From Chloranthus sessilifolius (taxonomy: Eukaryota; Streptophyta; Magnoliopsida; Chloranthales; Chloranthaceae), in assembly GCA_021018995.1 (NCBI GenBank), contig CM037590.1:38132287-38196286 (forward strand): DNA of 64,000 nucleotides. Direction: 5' to 3'. Under the pieces are notes generated by a model that saw nothing but the letters and a program-made list of their open reading frames with translations, was not told the DNA's origin and did not search any database. Of the stretch, positions 55,850 to 64,000 are shown piece after piece. The position numbers and the translations under genes are program-made. Each line of letters starts with the position of its first letter. Within the stretch, counting starts at the first letter, position 1.

Positions 55850-58800
55850 AGTTATGGTCACCATGGACATGAATGGGATTACCTTAATGGCATGAGAGCC
55901 AAATTGAAAGTAATCAATGATCGAATGGCTACCATGGAGCAAGCCCAAAGAAACCTTGAGGTTTGCAATGGGAGATTGCTAGAACGAGTCAATCAGTTAG
56001 ATGGGAATGACGAATACATTTAGTAGCATCGTGAACGTGATGAACCACGTTTCGAACGCAATGGTTACCAACATGATCGGAACAAGAATCATAGGATGGA
56101 TCATCGTGGAGATGACCACGACCCGGATGGGAAACTCTTTAAAAACGTCCGAGTTGAGTTCCCAACCTTCGATGGAAGCTTAGACCCTAAACTTTTCCTC
56201 GATTGGTTATCCGACATGGACCAGCACTTTCAGTGATTTGGCATGAGCGATGAGCCCGACTCTTTTGGGTCCATTAAACGCATCAAAATGAATGCGGGTT
56301 GTGCTCCCATTACCCGTTGGGAGGACATGAAAGAGCGACTTACAGAGAAGTACATTCCTTCCTCATACTACCATCGTCTCCTCGATCAATGGCAAAATCT
56401 ACGCCAAGGTGGTATGCCCGTAGTGGATTATATTCGCAAATTCGAAGAATTCATGATGAGAGCCAAAGTGTCCGAAGACCCGCAAGTCACTCTATCCAGA
56501 TTTCGCACCGGATTGAGGTTCAACTTGCAAAAGAGTTAGTCTCTCACCCCGTTGAGACTCTTGTTGAATCTTACACCGTCGTTCAAGACCTTAAACGATA
56601 TTTTAAAATGACGGTGGTGAGGCGACCTGAGTCTCATATCGATCAACCTCGTACCAGCGAGGTGAAGAGTAGTGCTGAAAATCCACCCACACAATCCAAT
56701 TCCGATGTGTAATTTGACAAAGGAAAGGGTGTGGTAGGAGAATCATCAAAGGGTGGTTCTCACATCAAGTGTTACAACTGTCAAGGATTGGGACACTTTG
56801 CCGCCCAATGCCTTAAGAGAAACCCGAAAAGGAATCTCTACGTCGAGGGAGAAGGTAATAAGGATGACGGAATTTTGGAAGAAGAGATCTTTAAGCCGGA
56901 TGTCACACCTAGTGATGAAGAGGGTGATGCTAGTGGTCGTGCTCTTATTATCAGGTGTGCCCTTGCACAACCTCAACGAAATGAAAATGAGGATTGGCGT
57001 AGAGAGAATATCTTCCACACCTTCATCAAATGCGGAGAGAAGAATTGTAAGATCATCGGGGACAGTGGAAGTTGTACCAATGTGGTGTCAACACATACCA
57101 TAACCCGCTTATGGCTTACACCCGAAGCCCACCCAAGACCATACAAAGTTGCGTGGGTTGACTCTTCCTCTAGTCCCATGTCTCAGAGGTGTCGCGTGCT
57201 TATTCAGCTAGGTTCGTATTCAGACACCTTGTGGTGCGATGTGGTGCCGATGGATGTGGGCCACATCATCTTAGGGAGGTCATGGCTTTATGACTTGAAC
57301 GCGACTATTTTTGGTCGATCTAACATTTGCACATTCATGCATAAAGGCAAGAAGATAACTATTAACCCTTTAGCCCCCAAAGCACCGTCGACTAACAAAG
57401 CCGAGAAGGACGGTCAGTCTAAGACCATTAACATTGTGAATCCTTCAGAGTTTGAAAAGGCGTCGTTAGACGAGAGCATAGTGTACATTGTCGTCACCAT
57501 TGAGAGTACCACCGACTCTGTAAGTAAGTACCCTAAGGAGGTTGAGCTGATAATGAAAGAATTCACGGATGTCTTCCCCGAAGACTTACCCAATGAGCTT
57601 CCTCCCATGCATAACATTCAACACGCGGTTGATTTGGTTCCCGAATCTACCCTACCAAACCTACCCCATTACAAGTTAAATCCGGTTGAGCACGCCGAAT
57701 TGACTCGGCAAGTCAATGAACTCCTCCATAAAGGGTTCATCCAAGAGAGTCTGAGCCCGTGTGCCATACACGCCCTACTCACTCTTAAGAAAGATGGTAT
57801 ATGGCGCATGTGTGTAGATAATCGTGCGATCAACAAAATTACGGTTAAATATCGATTTCTCATACCAAGGCTCGATGATATGCTTGATATGATGGTTGGC
57901 ACTACTATTTTCTCCAAGATAGACCTTAAAAGTGGCTACCATCAAGTTCTCATTCGCCCTGACAATGAGTGAAAAACAGCCTTCAAGACCAAGGATGGTC
58001 TTTATGAGTGGATGGTCATGTCTTTTGGGCTATCAAATGCCCCGAGCACATTCATGAGGCTTATGACCCAAGTGTTGAGGTCGTTTCTCGATAAATTCCT
58101 TGTCGTATATTTTGACGACATCTTGATTTACAGCCCTGACAAAGAACAACACATTATCCACCTAAGGTTGGTTTGTAAAACTTTGAGGGGGAAAATGTTA
58201 TATGTGAATCTCAAGAAATGCACATCCATGCAACAATCCGTTGTATTTTTGGGATTCATTGTCTCGACTGATGGGATGGTTGCGGACCTCGAGAAGGTTA
58301 AGGCCATTGTGGAATGACGCGAGCCTAAGAATATTCATGATGTCTGTAGCTTCCATGGATTGGCCACATTCTATCGTCGCTGCATTCGAAACTTTAGCAC
58401 CATTATGGCTCTTATTACCGATTGTATGAGAAAATGAAAGTTTCAATGGAGCAAAGCTGCGATGAGGGCCTTTGCCAAGATAAAGAGAAAATCAGTACTG
58501 TACCCGTCATGCGCCTACCTGACTTTCCTAAAGTCTTTGAAGTAGCATGTGACGTGTCGGGTGTGGGAATAGGCCGAGTACTTAGCCAAGAAGGCTACCC
58601 AGTGGCTTATTTTAGCGAGAAGCTTAATGAGGCGAAGCAAAAATACTCCACCTATGACAAGAAGTTTTATGCGGTCGTCCAATCTCTTTGGTATTTGAAA
58701 CATTGTCTTAGGCCGCAGGAATTTGTGTTATTTTCTGACTATGAAGCTTTACGCTTCCTTGCTTCACAGAAAAAGTTGAACCCGAGGCACGCAAAGTGGG

Positions 58801-59231
58801 TTGAGTATCTTTAAGGGTTCACATTCGTGTTAAAGCATAAGCGGGTGCCGAAAATAAGGCAGCCGATGCACTTAGTCGTCGAGTGGCGATTTTGCGATCC
58901 ATGAGCACCAAGGTTGTCGGATTTGAGCAGTTAAAGCAAGATTATCCCGAGTGCCCAGATTTCGGGGCGGAATACACTGCTCTCCTTGAAGATCCAAACA
59001 TCATTAACTCCAAGTATACCCTGCAGGATTAGTATCTGTTTAAAGGAAATCGCTTGTACTTCCCTCGCACCTCATTGCGTAACTTTCTGATTTGGGAGTT
59101 ACATGCTGGAGGAATCGCCAGACATTTCTAGCGCAACAAGACCATCGCGCTCATTGAGGATAGGTTTTATTGGCCTAGCCTTATGAGAGATGTTTCACGA
59201 GTCATGAAACAATGGCGTACATGCCAAGTGA
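55850..59231 (+). pseudogene. Chromovirus-2 gag-pol, truncated
   Basis: Gag at about 55850-56700; zinc knuckle CYNCQGLGHFAAQC (56770-56811) opens a 413-codon uninterrupted frame (56731-57972) through protease (IGDSGSCTN, about 57054-57080, then WCDVVPMDVGHIILGR) into RT (KIDLKSGYHQV). A stop follows at 57970. Unlike chromovirus-1 the catalytic box YFDD is intact (58108-58119). RNase H has ACDVSGVGIG, with the usual Asp-Ala changed to Asp-Val. The integrase zinc finger HAGGIARHF...WRTCQV ends at the breakpoint with the first Cys changed to Trp. Less decayed than chromovirus-1 but incomplete. Confidence 0.92.
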
Positions 59232-59623
59232 CCTAGCCTTATGAGAGTTGTTATTTCTCAGGCACACAGATACTGGCTTTCTAAGATTTTATAGAAATAT
59301 TCTTATTTATCATCGTTTTCTTTCATCACCATCCAATTATTCTCCTCGTTCATGATATCTCGAGTCTCATTGCAATGGTCCTCTGCAATCACAATCATGT
59401 CTCACTGTCCAAATTAAGGATTCCTTGATTGGAGATGTGACTTCTTTAGTTTTCCCAAAAGGTTTGCTAGTCATATGAACCATTTTGAAAGGGTTTACTA
59501 CTCTTCTGTGTATTACCTAAATCGCAAGCCAACGTGATTTTCGATAAGCTAAGATCATCATTTGGTTGCAAGCTTCCCTCTTTTAGAGTTCATATATGGT
59601 TGCTGACCTGTTCCCTCTCAAGA

Positions 59624-59764
59624 GTTAACAGGTCATTGATTCCGTACGGGTGGCACAAATTTTCATCAAATAGTCCTACACCGTGCCAAGATGAAACTAT
59701 GGTCTGGGATGTAACCAGCTTTATATGGCCGACATTTGAACAGCAAGAGAAAGAGGAAAGCTGA
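59624..59764 (+). other. Conserved 46-codon block (copy C)
   Basis: The same reading as 37412-37552, with few changes (VNRSLIPYGWHKFSS, QDETMVWDVTSF) and the same TGA end. Frame conservation between copies is the only argument for coding. Confidence 0.35.
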
Positions 59765-62344
59765 ATTCAGTTGGTCAAGTAGCAAAGGAATGACGGTTAC
59801 CTCTTTATGAAGTTGCATGAGTTGCTTTCAAACTCACATTTTGGCAATGGCATCACTGAGTTTATAAAGAGCCATTCCATTAATTGTGTAAGAAGTTAGT
59901 ATCTGCAGATGCCAAGGGCCCAAGGCACTTGTAAATTGGCGGAAGTCAGCTTTTGCCAGGAATCAGGGGCTAAAAGTCCATTCAAAAGTTTGGTAATATA
60001 ATGATGTTTGTGAGGAGTTGAAATTTGTGAACTGAAAATCCATTCAAAAGCCAGCGTAATGAAGAACCATTTTACAGGTATGCTGATTAATGTCTCCAAT
60101 GGGTGGCACTTCAGAGGTACAAGTCAAGAATAGAGATCCTATGGCATTTGCCGCTCTCAATCTCAACCGGCCGATTGTTGTGTTTGATCAGTTATGCCTA
60201 TGCCATTATAAATTATGAACTTCTAAATCATCTCTCAAACTGGTAAGATTTTAGGGTTTTTTTTTATTATTATTATCAAGAATTGAATTTTGCTTGGGAG
60301 TATCATATGAAAATAATTAAAATTATGAGTTGGTATTAGGTACCTGACTCAACTGCCAACCTTGGCACTTTTGGTAAACTCGCTCTGTGAACAGTCAAAA
60401 GTTTGCTTTTGACTTGCATGTGTGTGCCTGATAACTGGGTACTTCCCAGGGCTTGTCAGTCACTCAGATCGGGTAGCTAACACCCCACTCATTGAACTAT
60501 CCATAAACTCTTACCTTGCCCATAGTTCACCTGGCCGACAATCTGGAACTGCTGTGCCCTTTGTTCCTGAACATGAGCCAATAGAGTATTTGTTTTTAAG
60601 CATTTGAGGTTATAGAGTGTACTCTCATGTCTCTATGTGACTATTTTTGGACTTACCTGTCGTTAATCTTATCATTTATTTGTCATTTTCTTTCTATCAC
60701 CATTCATTTCTTTTCTTCCTTCATGATCTCTCAAGTCTCATTGCAATGGTCCTTTGTGATCGCAATCACATCTCACTGTCCAAATTAATGACACCTAGAT
60801 TGAAGATGTGGCTTTTCTAATTTCCCCAAAAGGCTTGCTAGTCATATGAACAATTTTGAAAGGATTACTCTTCCGTGTACACCTAAATCGCAAGCCAATG
60901 TGATTTTTTGATTAGCTAAGATCATCATTTGGTTGCAACCTTCCTTCTTTGAGAGTTCATATATGGTTGCTGACCTGCTCCCTTTCAAGAGTTAACGGGT
61001 CATTGATTCTGTACGGGTGGAAAAAATTTCATCAAATAGTGCTACGTCGTGACAAGATGAAGCTATGGTCAGGGATGTAGCCAGCTTTATATGGCCAGCG
61101 TTTGAACAGCAGGAGAAAGAGGGAAGCTGAATTCATGCCTACTCCCAACTTTATGAAGTTGGATGAGTTACTTTCAGATCCACATTTTGGTAATGCCACC
61201 ACTGAGCTTATGAAGAGCATTTTATTCCATTAGCCGAAAGAAATTAATATCTGCAGATGTCAAGGCACTTGTAAATCAGCGAAAGTCAGCTTTTGCCAGG
61301 CATCAGTGGCTGTAAGTCAATTCAAAAGATTGGTAATATAATGATGGTTGTGAGGTGAGCTGAAATTTCTGAACTGAAGGGCCTTTTGGACTGAATCCAT
61401 TCAGAAGCCCATATAATGATGAGCTATTTGACAGGTATCCCGATTAATGTTTTGACATGCAGCTTCTGAAATGAAACCAGTTCAGAGTGGAACCAACTTC
61501 AGTTCAGTTCTCTCCGGTATGTCAGTTGTTGTTAGTGCTTAGAACATTTTTTTTTTTTTTTTTTTTTTTTATTAATATTTTATTATTTTTTATTTTTTAG
61601 TTAACCAAGATATTGTAACTATCACCTTAAAACATAGAGAGAAATATTTGTATCGTCTGTAGGTAAGAAATGGTTAGCTTTAGCCACTAGCAATGGGTTG
61701 CGCTTTAGAGGTACAAGAATAGAGATGCTATGGCGTTTGCCACTATGGTAAATCATCAACTAAGAATTTAGTTAATTCTGCCAACTTCTTTTTTACGAAA
61801 TTATGATAAGAAATTCAGTTTTTGTTTGGGCATACTCTCGGGTTAATTGGGTTTTGGCACACATCTCAAAAAGCAATCTAAGAACCAGTTGCATTTACAT
61901 GGCCTTTTTGGGATGTGTGCCAGTAGAATCAACAATTGAGCCGTTTGATGGTATGCTCGTGATCAAGCTATAGAATATTGGGACAAAAGTGATCTCCATC
62001 GTCTGATTTAAAGCAATTAATGATTTTTGGCGGGGGAGTGCTCTAGAATTTCAGGGGTGCGACAAGATTAAATTCTAAAGCCAAGGCTATTTAAAAGGGA
62101 ACATTCATATCGTTGTATGTAACCATTAATTTGAGCTGACAGGCTCGTAGTTTTGATGATGAATATCAAGCCCAACACGTCACTTGTATACAAATAGTGT
62201 GGGTATGACTACCCAATTCTATGCCAGGTGCTAAACATATTTGACTAACCCAAATAGTCCAAACAACATTCTATATATCAAACCTATGAGAGGATTGGAA
62301 CCACCCGATCAATACAATTTACAATCTACCACTAAAAAAAGTAT

Positions 62345-62565
62345 ATTTATCTATTTTAGAATGCAGGACTCCGAGTCAGCACGAGATATAAATCCCTAGA
62401 ATGGCCTAAGGGGGAGGGGATTCAAACTTAAGCCTCCTACTTTTGGAGGCAGATGCTTTCGAGTCAACACGAGATATAAATCCCTAGGATGGCCTCAAGG
62501 GGGAGGGGATTCAAACTTAAGCCTCCTACTTTTGGAGGCAGGTAGCTGGCTAGCTCGCCTAACCC
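62345..62565 (+). repeat. ~98 bp tandem duplication in copy C
   Basis: Two adjacent copies from 'cgagtca(g/a)cacgagatata' to 'ctacttttggaggcag'. Copy A (39045-39130) has one unit only, so this duplication arose after A and C separated. Confidence 0.8.
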
Positions 62566-63188
62566 CTTGAGGTTAAAAAGGAAATATATATATTATCAAC
62601 AGGTTGGATCAACTCGATAAGCAGGCCCCTTGAATCTCGGCAAAGCCTGGAGATCCAAAAAAGGAGGCCGCATTTGGGCACAAAACTGGGCTTGTTGGAT
62701 TAGGTTGGGCATGAGGCATCTGACTTGACCTGACCTTTGGGTCAGATTGGATCGACTAAAAGGTTGGGTTGGACAAAAATGGGGTCAGGGCAACTCGACC
62801 TGACCTGATATTTATTATAAAATCATGAAAAAAATAAGGTTTTTACCGAAGTCAAGTGCAGCATTGGGTCAGGTCAGGTCAGGCCTATGCCATTTTTCCT
62901 TGGGGCAGCCAAAATTTTGGCCCAACTCAATCCAATCAGACTTGTTGACAGTGTCCCCGTATAGATTGGATTCGGCCCAAAGATGGCATCCAAAAAATCA
63001 TCTCATGCAATTAAAAGGCTACAAGTAGCATGAAAAATAAACATATTTAGATAAGCTCGCGATAATCAACTTTTGACACACTTTAACTCTTAAGCATGTA
63101 GTGCAAATAGTTTTTAATGCAAGCTTCGAATAGATGTGATCTATACACAGGCACCATAAATCATGTGGCACCAAAATGATGCCACGTC

Positions 63189-63529
63189 TTCGATGGCTTA
63201 TAATAATTTAAAGCGTTTTTTTGCATATATTCCCCGTGTTATGCTAATATTATAAGAAACCTCCGAGTTATGAGTATTTATTCTACAGCCCCTACTTTTG
63301 TGTTTCTGTTTCATATAACCTCCTGTCGTTGACTAGCCGTGAGTTTATGGACGGAAAGCCTATTTTGCCCTTAATGAAACCAATATTTTAAAAATACTAC
63401 CATTCTAAAAGACCCTTTATTCATCTATATTTACAAGTCATGCCATTACAGTTTATCACCATTTTAAAAGGCCCTTCATTCGCCTTTATTTACAAATCAT
63501 GCCATTATAATTTACCACTATTCTAAAAG
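63189..63529. other. Intergenic with short repeats
   Basis: Contains repeated 'ttctaaaag(g/a)cccttcattc' and 'tttacaa(a/g)tcatgccatta' units (about 63394-63530), the first of which was the insertion target of the adjacent MITE. No gene seen. Confidence 0.5.
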
Positions 63530-63936
63530 GAGTACCTTTAAATCCACCCACAAAATCGTTGAGTTCACCCATGCTGAAACACATCGACTGCATTGAATCA
63601 AACGATGGAGATTTTTTATCATCCCAATCTTTCATAAGATCAATCTTTAGATCATGGGTGTACCATCAGACGATCGACTTTTAATTTCATGTGGTACACA
63701 CCCCTAAAAGTGACCTTAATATCAATTTTAAGCATGCACGTGATGTTAAGGTCACTTTTCTGAGATGTGCGCCACGTGAAATAAAACACTGACCGTCTAA
63801 TGGTACGATCATGATCTCAAGATCCATCATGTGAAAGATTGGGAGGATAAATGATCTCCATCGTTCGATTCAATTCAATCAACGTGTTTCAGCGTGGGTG
63901 AACTTAAAGATTCAGTGGGTGGATTTAAAGGTACTC
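63530..63936. mobile_element. Foldback MITE, 9-bp TSD, Mutator-like
   Basis: A 407 bp element whose two halves are inverted copies over ~190 bp each, beginning GAGTACCTTTAAATCCACCC at both ends. Perfect 9 bp duplications TTCTAAAAG lie at 63521-63529 and 63937-63945. The arms hold 'aaacgatggagat', 'catcccaatctttca' and 'gtgaccttaa(c/t)at'. No ORF. Similar wording ('gatggtacgctcatgatc') inside copies A and C (about 38610-38720, 61940-62060) suggests older relatives there. Confidence 0.9.
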
Positions 63937-64000
63937 TTCTAAAAGGCCCTTCATTCACCCATCGGATTCAAGACTCATCAAATGGGTGATTCCCCTATTA

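Larger units (their letters stand above)
54640..59247 (+). mobile_element. Second chromovirus, 3'-truncated
   Basis: 5' LTR 54640-55667, then gag, protease, RT, RNase H and the integrase zinc finger, ending abruptly in integrase at about 59231. A 16-base copy of its own sequence (59174-59189) is repeated at 59232-59247, immediately before duplication copy C starts. Integrase core, chromodomain and 3' LTR are missing. Left flank 'gaattcagttgg' is duplication sequence (copy B). With no right LTR, no TSD can be tested. Confidence 0.92.
59248..63188 (+). repeat. Segmental duplication, copy C
   Basis: It matches copy A from about 37040 ('gttatttctcaggcacacag') to 39787. It overlaps the part already present at the end of copy B, so the segment equivalent to A 37040-37557 occurs in both B and C. 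Inside C, 60670-61460 repeats A 37090-37870 a second time, with unique inserts at about 60450-60660 and 61465-61630 (the latter with a long T tract). No complete gene lies in it. Confidence 0.8.

Overview
This is a nuclear plant (angiosperm) genomic segment, AT-rich and dominated by transposable elements. Evidence: Ty3 chromovirus and Ty1/copia LTR retrotransposons with plant initiator-Met tRNA primer sites, a TRIM, a LINE, tRNA-derived SINEs, several MITE-like elements, a GLUTAMINE DUMPER (GDU) relic, and introns with ordinary plant GT/AG borders. The species cannot be named from sequence alone. No bacterial operon, CRISPR array, rRNA or tRNA gene was seen. The only clearly intact host gene is a single-exon TraB-domain-like membrane protein at 40205-42097 (+).

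Layout. 1-4256: the tail of an LTR, then satellite-like arrays between two TATA-bearing direct repeats. 4257-9128: 5' part of a minus-strand copia element, holed by a solo LTR and a MITE. 9129-31052: a host tandem array with a ~1 kb module, each full module carrying a 78-81 nt exon-like block between AG and GT; it is interrupted by a TRIM, solo LTRs, a TIR element, two hAT-like elements, a second copia and a SINE. 31185-32722: unassigned. 32723-39787: segmental duplication copy A, with an RNase H1 hybrid-binding-domain exon and a TIR element that carries a GDU pseudogene, itself split by a non-autonomous LTR element with its own ORF. 39850-42097: microsatellite and TraB-like gene. 42098-45913: LINE relic and unassigned DNA. 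45914-54639: copy B of the duplication, containing a complete but decayed chromovirus. 54640-59247: a second, truncated chromovirus. 59248-63188: copy C, a partial third copy with its own internal repeat. 63530-63936: a foldback MITE.

Many insertions can be placed to the base because target-site duplications survive (GTTAA, TGTTA, AAAAG, GCTTC, CTTAC, GTTGC, TTCTAAAAG and others), so the nesting order can be read directly. Three observations stand out. First, a captured GDU gene was cut by an LTR element whose right-hand target duplication still keeps the original Met-Leu-Gly reading. Second, one small exon has been amplified with its intron flanks at least seven times. Third, several LTR families carry arrays of short palindromes (TCGATCGA, ACGGACGTCCGT, ATCGATTAATCGAT) in their promoter half, and array length differs between the two LTRs of single elements.
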